64,000 bases of DNA from Otatea glauca (GCA_036346275.1 CM070722.1:63401524-63465523); one strand, 5' to 3'. Shown: positions 23,401 through 35,779, counted from the stretch's first letter. Program-made: numbers and translations. The notes: a model not told the origin generated them from the sequence alone.

Positions 23401-24066
23401 CAGATCCTTGCATTAAAACGTTGACCATTCTAGATGTGCATGAAGTTCATGACCAAATAACCTGTCAAGTTCCTGCACAACATTTAATTGCTACATGTAA
23501 GTACATAAAAATTTAACTATTTACTAATCATGTGTAAATAACTTACCGGTCTATTGTTTTTAGAACAGACTTTGGAACTACAATACGCCAATCATAGATA
23601 TCGCCGTTCCATAAGGGATTTACTATCCTCATAGCACGATCGAATATTATACCAATTTTTTATATTCTATCAAGATAGTAACTGGATGGTTTATCTGTTG
23701 GGACCCATCCGGATAGAGGTGTTGGATCAATAACGGAGATAACCCTATCCTTCATGTCGAACGATAACATGCAGAATCGTCATCCGTGATGAAAAGTTAG
23801 CATAATCTACAAATATAGATATTATATCTTTTGCACACACATATATAGTAACATAATAAAGCGTCAAACAATTTATTAAGCAAAGCTTACCATTCGGCAT
23901 TTAGACAACGCAATTCCAGTCTCAGGCCAAGCGTCAAATAATTTTGCAAGTTTCTCATCTTCAACATTGACATGAAACTTATGGTACCGTCGGTAATTAC
24001 AAAGTGCAAGTTTCTCATCTTCAACCTTGACACGAAACTTATGGTACCGTCGGTAATTACAAAGTG
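23400..24066 (-). pseudogene. Ulp1/C48 protease-like gene fragment, degenerate
   Basis: Minus-strand reading gives coherent protein sequence in blocks: CNYRRYHKFHVNVEDEKLAK and LFDAWPETGIALSKCRM (about 24000-23890); then SFDMKDRVISVIDP, SGWVPTDKPSSYYLDRI (about 23765-23670), an in-frame TAA, then FDRAMRIVNPLWNGDIYDWR (about 23650-23590). The FD-V-DP pattern and the rest resemble the Ulp1-like C48 protease domain proteins that are abundant in grass genomes and often carried by Mutator-type elements. That family assignment is from memory and is inference. The stop codon and missing ends make it non-functional. Confidence 0.5.
23946..24065. repeat. 60-bp tandem duplication, in frame
   Basis: Two adjacent 60-bp copies (23946-24005 and 24006-24065) differ at two positions. 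In the protease-like fragment this duplicates 20 codons (CNYRRYHKF...VEDEKLA) without shifting the frame. Confidence 0.9.
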
Positions 24067-24840
24067 GCTACGATAAATTAAAACATCAAAAAATAGCTAG
24101 TTGATTATTGCATAATGTGTGTATATATAACGCAAAAATATCAAAACATACGCAGAACTGTAAATCTAGGTAGTGGCATATGGGATCCCTGAAATACATG
24201 ATTTCAGCGCTTGAGAGCATGCGTACCCCTGTATTAAAGCAATCAGTTCGTGAGCTAGCAAGCACTTGAGGCCAAGTTGGACTTAGACGATTCGTATGTA
24301 CCTTTATCCAGGCATGAAAGAGCTGACGTCGCCGATCGTTGTCGTCGCACGCGTGCGTATGTATGTACACCGATGTCGCTGGTTGCCGTCACCGCACGCC
24401 TGCGTATGTATGTACACCGCCGTCGTTGGCCGCCGTCGCCGCACGTAAAAGCCTCGCGGCTTAGCTGAAAGGCTGGAGGTATGGCACCTCTGTCTCGGCA
24501 TTTGGGTGTTCTTTAGTTAGGAATTTCCGGGACCTACGCAAGGAACACGGGAAAGGAAGGCATGGATTCAGTTTGTGTTTTTTTAAAAGGATTCTGTTGC
24601 ATATGAGATCACGCAAGTAAGAAAGGATGTGAAGATACGAGTGCCTTTTTAAACGCATGCAACAACTTTATCTTGTGATCATATTGTACATACTACATAT
24701 TTGGAAGGAGAGTGAATCAAACAAGAAAATAAACAGGGAGGATCCGCATTCAAGGAAATCAGACTTGAATTTTTTACTATCCTGGTCTCGTGATCGTATT
24801 TTTTTTAATATGACCATTCTCGAGATTTTTTTACGGATCT
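24066..24840. other. Intergenic DNA with CG-rich short repeat
   Basis: 24335-24445 holds a degenerate repeat in which CGTATGTATGTACACCG occurs twice, with related GCGTCGCCG-type runs. No gene recognised. Confidence 0.35.
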
Positions 24841-25670
24841 AGCCCAATAGAGCCTAATTTCAGCGCACGGAGAGCGCTGATTTTTTTTCATTTTTTATCC
24901 ACAGAACCAGTGGTCTGTAAGTGCTGTTTAATTTTTTTCAATTTTTTTTCACGAAACCAGCGGGCGGCGAGCGTTGTTTAATTTTTATCTTTTTTTCCCT
25001 ACGGATCCAGCGATCGGCAAGCGCAGTTTATTTTTTCATATTTTTCCGGAATTATTCAGTGGACGGGCATCGCTTGATTTTTTTTTCTCCCACGCTTGAA
25101 TTTTTCAGCGGCCACCGAGCATTTTTTTTTTTTTGCCAAAATTATCAAGCGGACGGGCATCGCTTGATTGTTTTTTTTTATTTTTCAGGAATTTGTTACT
25201 GTATTGGCATCATCATTATAAATTTTTTCGAATCAAACTCTCGCGACGATGAATTTGAAATTGTAGCCTCGAGCTGAAAGCCTCGTGCCAGAAAAATTCA
25301 ACAGAGCGGTGGCGCGGTATTATTTACCAGCGCCCAGGCTCGAATTTTTTACTATATTAGTATCGTCGTTCTAAATTTTTCTGAATCAGGCTCTCGGGCG
25401 ATGAATTTGCGATTGTAATCTCGAGACAGAAAAAATCAGCGGAGAGGTGCTAGAATTCTTTTTCCCGCGGTCGAGAAGCACTGTAATTTTTTTCTCACAC
25501 CCGAAATTATCCAGCGGCCGGGCAGAGATTGGTTTTTTTTCGTGTCTGAAATTACCCACTGTCCGCTGGATAATTTCGGACGTGGGAAAAAAATTCCAGC
25601 ACCTCTCCGTTCAATTTTTTCGACTCGAGACTACAATCGCAAATTCATCGCCACGAGAGCCTGATTCGGA
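24840..25670. repeat. T-rich repeat block with fold-back arms
   Basis: A series of degenerate ~60-75-bp units combines a T-run (ATTTTTTTC) with a CCAGCGGxCGGCxAGCG-like core at 24860-25170. An imperfect inverted repeat follows: left arm 25381-25470 (CTGAATCAGGCTCTCG...GGAGAGGTGCT) and right arm 25581-25670, with the spacer partly inverted too (CGAAATTATCCAGCGG against CCGCTGGATAATTTCG). A diverged direct copy of the arm lies at about 25213-25300. The layout resembles subterminal repeats of a DNA transposon or fold-back element, but I found no ends or target duplication. Confidence 0.55.
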
Positions 25671-27330
25671 AAAAATAATACCACGTTGCCCCGTCTCCCG
25701 GTTTCCTTTTTCCAGCACATAATGTATGGTCCTTTCCTTTTTCAGACGTTTGTTTCCTTTTCCTTAATGATGCTGGAGGTTAGGGAGATCTATTGTGGGC
25801 CACAGGGATGATTAGACACACTAAACAATAGCCATCGGATGTGGGTGAGTAAAGCTGAGGAAAGATCTGAGTGGTTAATTTTGATGGAGGCAAGTTTTTG
25901 GGACGTTTCGTTGGGTGCACGAATGTTTGGCAATCTCTAGTGGGATGCATTATTTAAGGTGGGCGTAGAAAAGAATGTTTACGTGCATTATAAAGGGGTA
26001 TAGAAAATTGCTCGGCTGTTAGCAACGATTTTCGTCAAAAATTCATAGAAACCAACGATCTGCAAAGTCAATATTTTTGGATTTGGCAGTCAAAAAGCGG
26101 TGGAAAAAGCGAAAACCAACCGATTTCACCGATTTTCGACCAATTTTATTTGATTTTTGACCTAGATCAGCACACTCAAGGATCGATTTTTGATTTCGAT
26201 TTTTCATCAGTTTTTTCGATTTTTAACCGTTTTGTCCGATTTTCGACCAATTTACATCGAAAATCGGCACACTCAAGGAAAATTTGAATAAATTCCAATT
26301 AATCTATAAAACACCTCAAATAAATTTCAATAATTTTTTTAATTCATTTAGTACTTCTAGAAAATAAAAAACAACAATTAATGAAAAGAAACAGAGACAC
26401 TGTCATATTTTTATAAAAATTTACAAGCTTAAACATGCTCTAACATTTTAATGGTATCATAAAGAGTACCCAAGGATCATGTAGAAAAATTTCTAGAAAT
26501 ATTAGACTTCATTTAGTGCCCCTAGAAGATAAAAAACAGAAGAGTATATATAAAAATAGTAGCACTATCAGAATGTTACAAAAATTCACAGGATTGATCA
26601 TCTAAAAATTTTACACCATCATTAGCATTGCCTCAAGACCTCACATAAATTTTTTAAAAAGTTTATAACACGATTTGATAGCTCAATTAAATCAGGAATT
26701 GCTAACTGCTTTGCCATGTTTTTTCTTTTTTCTATTATGTGTATTGGGATTTGCTCAAAAACTTATCCTAAATTCAGTTTTTCAAAAAATAAATATCCCA
26801 GATATCAAAAAGCTATTAATACTAATTTTAGGGAACTTTTGGATAATTTTTTCAAACTTTCGAATTTTTGAATTTGAATTTGAATTGGATCAATTTACTG
26901 ACCGTTCCAAAATCATGATTTTCATCGATTTTTGGAACCCTGATCACAGCTACACAGGGATCTTTCTCCTTTCCCTTCCAAAGCAGTGATCTGACGCCCA
27001 TATAATCTCCTATGAGACTCTCGTACAGGATTGTAGCAAGCTGCAAAGCCATGATCTACATGACTACACCGAAATGAGTCAGAATTTGAATGTGAAATTG
27101 AAATGTTCGCACACCACGTCAAACTTTCAGGTTTGAATGTGCAGCAATACAGTGCGTTCGTTCGTTCGTTCGTTCTACAGGTGTTCCATATATGCTGCAC
27201 AATCCACGCCTCCTTTTATTTAGTAGCAGTACAAAAATGCCAACTTTGTATTGGTCTCGAGCAGGCACTGGCTCTTTTGACATGCAGGCATCAATCACAG
27301 AAGATACTGGACTTGTCCATGGCAGAATCC
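25671..27330. other. AT-rich intergenic DNA with dispersed-repeat character
   Basis: 26040-26280 is low-complexity GATTTTCGACC-type sequence, with CGGCACACTCAAGGA-like motifs near 26170 and 26265. 26290-26900 resembles 30100-30560 in this window (TTTTTATAAAAATTTACAAG-type), suggesting fragments of the same repeat family. 27155-27175 is a (CGTT)n microsatellite downstream of the FKBP remnant. No gene. Confidence 0.4.
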
Positions 27331-28371
27331 TCAGAAGGCTCTGCCAACGTACTCGACGTCGAAGAGGAGCGTGGAATTGGGCGGGATGGCACCTTGCTCC
27401 TCTCGCGCCGTACGCCAGCTCCGGAGGCAGTTTCAGCATCCGCTTGCCACCTGAACACGCATTTACATTTTGCAGCACCTTGAACACTGACAGTAACTCG
27501 ACTCAAGGTAGAAAAATGCCGTGAATCAATGACAAAACGTCAGTTCAGTTCAGGCTTCGCGTACCGGGTAGCATCGGCGGGATCCCTTCTCCGCCTACAA
27601 TACCCTGATCCCACCCTTTGATCACCTGAAAATGTAATGCAACACTTGCATAAGGAATGTGCCCAATTGATCATACAGCTGCCTAGTTTGTTACGATCTG
27701 TAAATCTTGCAGAACGCAAGCTCAGCACTTCAACTTCAGAGAGCAGGAATGCAGGATACGAGGCTATAACCAAAATCCTACGACTTACATGAGCCTTTTG
27801 ACATGATCCTAGCATCACAATACATCAACTTTACGGTACCTAATGAAAACAAAGTTCTTTACCTCTCCGACGCCCACGCGGAAGGTGAGCGGCTTCCCGC
27901 GCTTGTAGCTGCTGTCGAACACCGTGCTGTCCTCCAGCCTCCCAGTGTAATGCGCCTGCGCCGAACCAAAAATGTTAACCAACTCCTGAAACTACGCATC
28001 AAGAAGTAGATAACGGAAAAGCCAGAGCAGAATTTGACTGGCCGGCCGGTACCGACCTTGATGAGCTGGCCTTGCTCGGCGGCGGCGCCGGTGCCGACGA
28101 CGCGATCGCAGAAGGCGAGGCTGGACGGGGCCACCTCGAGCGGGCACTGGCCACCGGCGGCTTCTGCCACTGCGGGGAGGACGCGGGAGAGGATGGCCGT
28201 GGACAGCACTGCGGCCGCGAGCTCGCGCTGGCGGAGGACTAGGCCTTGGTTCTTGGCTACCCCGCCGAAGTTCGGGCTACGCAGGCGAGGGGTGCCGCCG
28301 TGCCGGTGGGTTTGGCGTTGGGAGGCGTAGGCGGCGGCGGGAAAGCGGGAAGTGATAGTTTTTTTTTCAAT
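27331..28371 (-). pseudogene. FKBP13-like chloroplast-lumen immunophilin, damaged
   Basis: Exons on minus: exon 1 to 28057 (CPLEVAPSSLAFCDRVVGTG, AAAEQGQLIK), exon 2 27955-27863 (AHYTGRLEDSTVFDSSYKRG, KPLTFRVGVGE), exon 3 27625-27565 (VIKGWDQGIVGGEGIPPMLP), exon 4 27450-27331 (GKRMLKLPPELAYGARGA ... PPNSTLLFDVEYVGRAF stop). The family is a thylakoid-lumen peptidyl-prolyl isomerase with two redox disulfides. Two problems: in exon 4 the LAYGARGA part and the PPNSTLLFDVEY part are in different frames, with the second Cys-pair segment deleted; and the open frame of exon 1 reaches a TAG at 28374-28372 without any ATG, so the transit-peptide start is missing. Splice sites and the rest of the FKBP fold are well kept, so decay is probably recent; sequence error must be excluded. 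Confidence 0.8.
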
Positions 28372-28374
28372 CTA

Positions 28375-28806
28375 ATGCCCTTTTCGAGCGTAATTATAAA
28401 TCTAGACTCTTCTCTCACCGCAGAAGAGACGGTAGACAACAGAGCCGACGAGGAGCGCGGCAGCAGACGGGTGTGGGATTCAGTGGCCTGCGAGCACAGG
28501 TGCTACAGTAGGCGAGCATAGTAGACATGTGTTGGGAAGGATGTTAGATTTAAAGAAAAAAACAAGACAAAAAATTTTAGAAAAGTGATCGCTTACGAGG
28601 AGGAGGTGCGATAGCTACGGGCTCCTTCCTAATCTCAGTTCATTCAAACCAGAGACCGTGAAAGCGTTCCGATGGATAAGGCGGGTTACCGTCCGTCAAC
28701 TGTGGGCTGTGGCATCGGATTTTCAGATTATGCTGATCTGGACCGACTGTTTCGGATCCAACGCTCAGGAGTAAGCTGAATATCTCAATGTCTAAACACA
28801 AACGTT
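28375..28806. other. Intergenic, upstream of the FKBP remnant
   Basis: No coding signal recognised; moderately GC-rich to 28520, then mixed. The fold-back MITE begins at 28817. Confidence 0.4.
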
Positions 28807-28816
28807 GGAGGGAGCC

Positions 28817-29454
28817 GAATTTTTATTTTAAATAATACAATTTTTTATTCAAATTACAAAAATATACTTTGATCTCAAAAAATTACAAAAATATACTATT
28901 ATCGCCCGTATATGAGGCGATCGGTGCAGCTCTGAACGCGCGATATTTCCTCTGTCTGCGGTCAGTTCATAAAAAAAATCATAACTTTTTCATATGATGT
29001 CGGATAGAGATGAACTTTATATGAAAATTGTATCTCTGGACGGGATCTACAACTTTTGTATACAAATTTTTTCAATTTGAATCCATTTAGATGATAAACA
29101 ATGGGATAGAATGTTCAAATCTAAAAATCAGATCTGTTTTTAGATCTGAAACTTTTATCCCGTTTTTTGCTATCTAAATAGATTCAAATGAAAAAAAATT
29201 TGTACACAAAAGTTGTAGATCCCGTCGAGAGCTACAATTTTCATATAAAGTTCGTTTCCATCCGACATCATATGAAAAAATTATGATTTTCTTTAGAAAT
29301 TGACCGCAGACAGAGGAAATATCGCGCGTTCAAAGCCGCACCGATCGCCCGTATACAGGGCGATCGTCCGTAAGGTATATTTTTATAATTTTTTTATATC
29401 GAAGTATATTTTTATAATTTGAATAAAAAATTGTATTATTTAAAATAAAAATTC
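28817..29454. mobile_element. Mutator-type fold-back MITE with 10-bp target duplication
   Basis: A 638-bp element that is nearly one complete inverted repeat. The left end GAATTTTTATTTTAAATA is exactly inverted at the right end. The arms stay similar for about 300 bp, with conserved islands such as CGCGCGATATTTCCTCTG, TTCATATGATGTCGGAT and GGGATCTACAACTTTTGT on opposite strands; the centre (about 29100-29160) is itself partly palindromic. Both sides are flanked by GGAGGGAGCC (28807-28816 and 29455-29464). A 9-11-bp duplication with long inverted repeats is the mark of Mutator-superfamily MITEs. No coding capacity. Confidence 0.9.
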
Positions 29455-29464
29455 GGAGGGAGCC

Positions 29465-32371
29465 TGTCTAGCCGAAAACAAAAAAGGCCCATTAGATCCA
29501 AGCCTGTCTAGCCGAGCAAAAAAGGCTAAAACAACAAGTACAGAGCCCAAAGCTGAAATGGTGTCAGCTTTCATTCATAAATGCGACGTGCAACCGTCGA
29601 GCTCATGTTACACACACGACATCGGCCGAAAGAGAATACTGCGATACACGTACATGTCCAAAAATCCAAGAGCGTCGCCATCTTTTCGTTGTCTTCCCAG
29701 GGAGAATTAAATGGACCGAAAGATCGTCGAGTTGGGCGTGCCGGAGGCCGGAGTTTGGTGGGGAGGGAGGAAATCTAAGCCGCCGGTGCTTAAAATCTTC
29801 CGCCGCTATCGCGACGCTTCGGCACCCGCACCACTTATATACGTTGACTGGCGGGGTCGTCTCGGTGTAAAAGTCGGTAGGTTCCGGTCGGTCTCAATAC
29901 ACCCCTGATCTTTCGCATTTGCATACGCGCGCGTGCTCTTCTGCCTCAGCAAGTCGATGGACAACTGTCTACGCCATTTGTTGTTTGAGAGTCGTTCTCT
30001 TTTCTGGCCGCGTTGACATGTTTTTTTAATCTAGTCAACATAAAGATATAATTATAAAAGGAATAAGTCTATTTTATTTTTGCATGATTTTGAACTTCAG
30101 AGATTACAAATCAAAGATTCTCTGAAATTCAAAATCATACAAGAATAAAATTTAGAAAAAATTTAATTAAATCCTAATACACCTCTAGAATGTAACCAAA
30201 AAGTCTCAGAAAAATTTGAAAGTATTTAATACATTTATAAAATAAAAAACAGCAACGATTTAAAAACAGCAATAACACTGTCAGATTTTTTTATAAAAAT
30301 GTGTATGTGTAATCATCATCTGAAAATTTTATGGTGATATCTGTAAACCACTAGGGTCATACAAAAAAATTCTCGAAAGAATTGAACATAATTTGATATC
30401 TCAAAAAAATCAAAATTAAAAAACCCTTAATTGAGACAGTGACTTTGTCAAACTTTTATAAAATTGTACAAGTGTAATCATGATCAGAAATTTTTATGGG
30501 AGTATAAGTATTATCTTAGGATCATAAAAAAGTTTCAAAAATTCGGAATCACTTTTTTCCTTAATTATATATAGAAGATGCAAACACAGCTAAGGAAAAC
30601 TACCCTAGGGTGTGATTTAGTCTGATATTAGAAGATGAGGGTGTTAAATAATCGGTTTTATAGTTTAGGGGTTATTTGGACTTTTTTCATAGTTCGAAGG
30701 TGTAAAGTAGACTTATTCCATTATAAAATAGCTATTTCTCCCACCACGAAAGCGCTCACGGACGACGCACCGTGCTCGTGTACCGTGGCAGGAGAAGGGC
30801 GAGTGCGGCAATAGCTGGTTGTCAAGTTAGGGCTGCTAGGCAGGGCCTTCTGTCCACGCCAGGGGAACTTGGTATCTTGTTGTCGAGTTGGGGAAGCTCG
30901 GCAACAAGCCTGCTATGGTGAGCCCACCGGTTATTTTTGTGGATATATGTCACGTAGCGCACTGCGATACTTTTATAGTCAGAGAGGATACTATTTTTAC
31001 AATTACGTTTATAAGGAGTCATATTTGTTATTATAAACACACACAACAACAGCAACAGCAGCCGTGCTACGAAAGCCAAGGGCTCGTTGTTTGACATGGA
31101 AAATAATCTTGGAGAGAGTCTATCACTCCTACGATCACGGTGCAAATTGCATAGATTAGTGTTAGTTTGTCGCAGACATCTGTACATAGGAGTCGATTTC
31201 TTTTCTTTTAACACTTTCTTTTGAAAGACAGGAGAGGGAATATGCTAAACATGTGCATGTTTGGCATGCAGAAATTTCACATAAATTTTACAGGTTCCAT
31301 GTAAATCCTTTAAAAACCCAACTAAAATTTCTGCATCCAAAATAGGCGAGACGGAAAGGAACGCAGCCCTATGCATTGCATAGGGACTATAGCAGTATAC
31401 AGTGATGCCACCAATGACACTTTTTTGGCTATTTCTCCAGGCTCGGCAGCATGTAAACAGGCATGGAGTCGTTCACCTGCTCTGCCTCTGCTCGATCTCT
31501 CTTCTGCTTTAGGTCGCTTGCACCTGCAAAGACTAACGTTGTTTGTTTTGCTATGCTAACCACACTGCCCCACACACACATGAAGTCAGCTGCTGCTGCT
31601 CCAACTCCATGACAGGTGAAGTGAAGCACTCCATTTCGAAGTCAGGTCTGGGTTTTAAGTAGTCGAGGGTGACTTGGACGGTTGGACTTGGACCGGAGCT
31701 TGCCAGCCTTATCCACTGCTTCAAAAAGTCTAGCAATCTTAAGACCAAAAAGCTTAGTCCTTAACAGTGTCTGACCGGCCACGAGGCATTAACAACCGCT
31801 TGAATGAATCGTGGCTGGCCCCTCCATTATGTCTTGTCTTGGCGTGTGGGGATGATCTTTTGAAGAGCTGAGACCATCTCATACTACGGACGCAAATTGC
31901 CAACAGACAAAGAAAACGAGGGCTCAGTACGGGGCAAATTAAGGGGCTGGTTGGTTCGGGTGTAGGCGTAAAATGCAGTCACTGCAGCGTGTGTTTTGAT
32001 CGCTGGAAAAGCGACCTACGCCATTTGCTAACTGGTACCCCTGGACCCTGGTACGTGGTAGTAGTACCAGTGTGTCCAAATGGCGATGTGTACCTAATCT
32101 GTGTTCATTTTCTCATAAATTAGTATACTCCCTTTGCCCTATTTTAACGTCGTTTTAGAATATTTAGGGATAAACTTTTTAAAACTTTGATAGCTAATAT
32201 ACTTAAAAGACTTAGATTTTATTGTATAAAAATAATTTCATATCATTATTTTTAAAAATTGTTAACATGTCGATTTATTACATACTAAAAGTCGATGATA
32301 GAACTTTTCCAACTACAAAAAAAGAAAAGAAAATATGCTAGAAATTCTACCAAAGAAGAAAAACATCCGAT
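29465..32371. other. Long intergenic stretch
   Basis: A short direct repeat GCCTGTCTAGCCGA at 29462 and 29501; AT-rich repeat-like sequence at 30040-30560 related to 26290-26900; several short open frames (such as 30822-31214 minus and 31429-31748 minus) without recognisable domains. A CTCCCTTTGCCC start at about 32127 may be one end of a decayed Stowaway-type MITE. Nothing here is supported as a gene. Confidence 0.4.
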
Positions 32372-32690
32372 CCTTAAATTGAAGGACCTTAATTTTAAAG
32401 CTTACATTTGAGAGTTGTTTTAGAGAAATATTAATTTGAAAAAAAAATCTAAGGCCTTTGCTTCGATCGCCAAAACTCATTCCCCTTAATTTGACGGACC
32501 TTAATTTTAAAGCTTAGATTCAATATTTGACTTAGAGATGTATTAATTTGAAAATATCTAAAAAAATCATTTAAGCCTTGATTTGTTGGACCTTAATTTT
32601 AAAGGCCAGGCATATGGCCCTGCGACATGACAGTGTCACTTTTCTCTTAGATTCAATAGTTGATTTAGAGATATATTATTTTGAAAATAA
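32372..32690. repeat. Three degenerate copies of a ~110-bp repeat
   Basis: The phrase GGACCTTAATTTTAAAG followed by a TAGAGATxTATTAATTTGAAAA-type segment occurs three times in direct order (about 32382, 32496, 32589). Origin unknown. Confidence 0.6.
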
Positions 32691-33006
32691 ATAAATATGT
32701 AGCACTAGGTTTAATTCAAAAGTTGAAAGTGTAAAAATTGCTCGGTGGATCCACTTATCAATCCTCTCTTTCACACACGTAAGGAGAGAGATCTCATAAT
32801 AAAATTTGCTAATTAAATATCAAATGAAATATCCTAAATCCAAACTTAGATGGCAAAATACAAATCTTGAAATTTAGAGTTGTGTAGAGTTGTACTACAG
32901 TACACCAAACGGTGCAATTGTGTGGTCCAATCAGGTAGTAATTAGAAAAAGTAACGGTGTGTATTAGAGACCATATTAGTGTCGAAAATGACAAGTAAAA
33001 ATAACG

Positions 33007-33236
33007 GCCTCCGTTTCTTTTCATATGACATATTTTAGTTCCGCACTGAGATTAAAAAAAGTTGTAAAACCAATAGGATGGTAGAGGGAAGTGACTTTAC
33101 CCCTAAATGTTAAAAATAGGGAAAATAAATAAAGGTAAAAGAGTGAAAATATCATTAAAGTTGTATACATGATTTATATTTTTAAACAAGAATGAAAACT
33201 GTATACCTCATATTTTGAAACAGATGGATGGAGTAC
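33007..33236. mobile_element. Stowaway-type MITE, decayed
   Basis: The left end CCTCCGTTTC...CATATTTTAG and right end CATATTTTGAAACAGATGGATGGAG are imperfect inverted repeats of the CTCCxTCCGTTTC class, with a TA on the right side. About 230 bp. Boundaries are approximate. Confidence 0.55.
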
Positions 33237-33896
33237 GTCTTATCGGAGGAAACAGTATTAGCTTGCAGAGGAAATACGGATTACGGTGTTACTGAACACA
33301 GCAGGTGAACCCAAGTCGAGGAACCTGCTTAGAGAAAAAAAGCTTAACAGACATGCGGCTTGCATCAATGTTGTCGCGAATCCGTTGGTACGTCATTGCA
33401 GCTAGTAGCATATTTTTTTTTAACAAAAATACGTGCTTCCGGTGCAGGAAAAATATATATATGCTGTTCGGTGGAGTCGAGATTCCTCCTGTAGGAGATG
33501 CAGTTCCGGTGATATTCCTTACGCAGCGCAGGAGTAGCCTCAATGGGTCCGTGTCTGCAAGTGCTAGCATACCAACTTTTGGACAAGCCAACAACTCATG
33601 TTGTAGTAGCGGAGGACAACTAAGGTCTCGAATGTTACGTGTTTACGAGGGGCTGTGCGCTGCTGCAGCAGAAACATATTTTCAAATCGAATAATTAAAT
33701 TCTACTGTATATTTAAAAAAAATAAAAATGTACTCTTAAGTTGTCATGGGAGCAACAGTGAAGGATGGCATGGCCAGGAGGAGCACGTGTAGCTGAAAAG
33801 AGAGAGATATGGTTATTTTTTTTTATTCACGAGAGGTGTAGGGGTGTGTTATGATCCGTAACCTATATATCGACACGCTATTTTTCTTAGAGAGTA

Positions 33897-34196
33897 CTCC
33901 CTCCGTACTGAAAAGTAAGGGACAGAAAAAATTTTAGAACAAATTATGATTTCTGTTAAAAGACTCTAATATCCCTATTTAATACTATGTCTCTATTAAT
34001 TGGCAACATGCATGCATTAATTAATCACAATTATAGGGAATGACCTACCTCATTTTTGTTTTGGAATATGTGTGGTCGCATGTATCTGCGTGCATCTGTA
34101 TACATGGACACAATTTAAGAGGAAGAACTCTCAATCCCTAATATTGGAGGACACAATTTGAATACTTCTCTCCCTTACTTTTAAAGACGGAGGGAG
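33897..34196. mobile_element. Stowaway MITE (Tc1/mariner type)
   Basis: Begins CTCCCTCCGTACTGAAAAGT and ends with the inverted counterpart ACTTTTAAAGACGGAGGGAG, flanked by TA dinucleotides at 33895-33896 and 34197-34198. The 300-bp size, CTCCCTCCGT terminus and TA target site are diagnostic. Non-coding. Confidence 0.88.
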
Positions 34197-34198
34197 TA

Positions 34199-35779
34199 GA
34201 AGATAAATGACTAACAATCCCAACATAGCATAGGATCTCATTTCATGAGAGTCCTTGAAATAAAATCCTCACATGAATCATGCCACCTGATCAAAGATTG
34301 AGGGCAACATTTCAAAGTTGAAATCTTCTCATGAATGATGACTCACTACTGAAATTCTGAATGCAGTTGGGGATGAAATGAATGGGGATCCACAGGTGAA
34401 CGTTGGTTCTCTGACTTCCACCACTGGGACAGAGGAATCTTCTCATGTCCAAGGTAGATACGGATTTATGCTGCTCTGGTTGCAATTAGTACTTAACCTA
34501 GCAGCATGGAGAGTTTGGCACAAGGTTAGGATTAGTTTTGTCTTGTGGGATAAATGCTCCCGATGTGCTTCAGAGTTTGGAATTTGAACTTCCCAAAGAG
34601 TACCCCATGGACTAGAGTTGTCCGTTTATATGTCGATCAGAGGGGGAAAAAACGGTTTTCTTGAGTACAAAATGGCTTCTTTTAATCGTGCTATTAAATC
34701 TGACGGAATAAAATAGTTTCGAGGAGAAATCAACTAAATGTTTTGGAATCGATGGTAGTACCTCATGTAAAATTACAAAAAAAAACTTCAAGTCATGTCA
34801 CATCTGGAACACAAAAAAAATTGTAGAGTTACTATAGAAATTGCACTTATTCATTTGTAATTCTTGTAAACTTTGCGTTGTTCAAAGAAGTCCTTAAACT
34901 TGGCAGCGTGACCATCTCCCATGGGAAAGGGAATGCTTTAGGCAAGGCAACCTTTTCAACTCAAACCATTTTTGCCACCACAATTTGGAGCAAAGCATTC
35001 CATAAATTTTGCTAAATAGGCCACTGCAAATTCACATTGCCCATTCCAATTCATGTGTCCTAATGGGTTATAGGAAGGCATACATGAAAATGGGCATTAT
35101 CTAGCTCCAGGAGTGAAAGTACCAAATCTTCCAATGACTTATCTACAAAAAAAATACCAAAGTAGAAATTTTAAAAAGGGCTACGGTTGGAATGACTCCG
35201 TCGTAGGACAGAAATTACCGTCCAACTGCGTACCTACTGTATCCAACGTGGACAAATAAATAAGTAAATGTTTATTGCTAATTGCACAAAGGCAAACAAC
35301 GCCAACAACTTCATTGTCCCCTAACAGTGATATCCAATCCATGCATCAAGATTTACTGAGATGAGTAAGAAAGGAGAGACAAACACATCAAAATCCGTAT
35401 TATTTCCGCTACCAAGTCTGATACCTCCCTTCCTTCGTCACTCTACGAGAACCAGACCGCCACTTTATCAGTTGTAGATCATAGTTAGATAAAAAACGAT
35501 GGTACAAACCTTCATAGTACCGTTCAAGAAACATTGCAGCAGCCTACGCTGTAGCGGAGCATCGCTAATCCATCCGGGCCATTGGATTCAACGGTTCTAA
35601 CAGCCAGACAGACAGTAACCACTTAAGTTAGTCACCTTATGACTGCATAATTACTCTGTCCATGAAAACCATCCCATTACAGGGTGTTTTGGCCAATATT
35701 TTATTCTCTTCGTGGCTTGTAGGTGTAGGTCCCCTGCAAGTCTAAAGAGGTCATTGCAAAAAGTAGTATACCAAACTAA
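34199..35779. other. Intergenic, with probable RBK promoter at its right end
   Basis: No coding signal I can support; the last few hundred bases lead into the CT-rich leader of the RBK-type kinase. Confidence 0.4.

Noticed and set aside
24921..25722. Phe-rich open frames
   Set aside because: Produced by T-runs in the fold-back repeat block.
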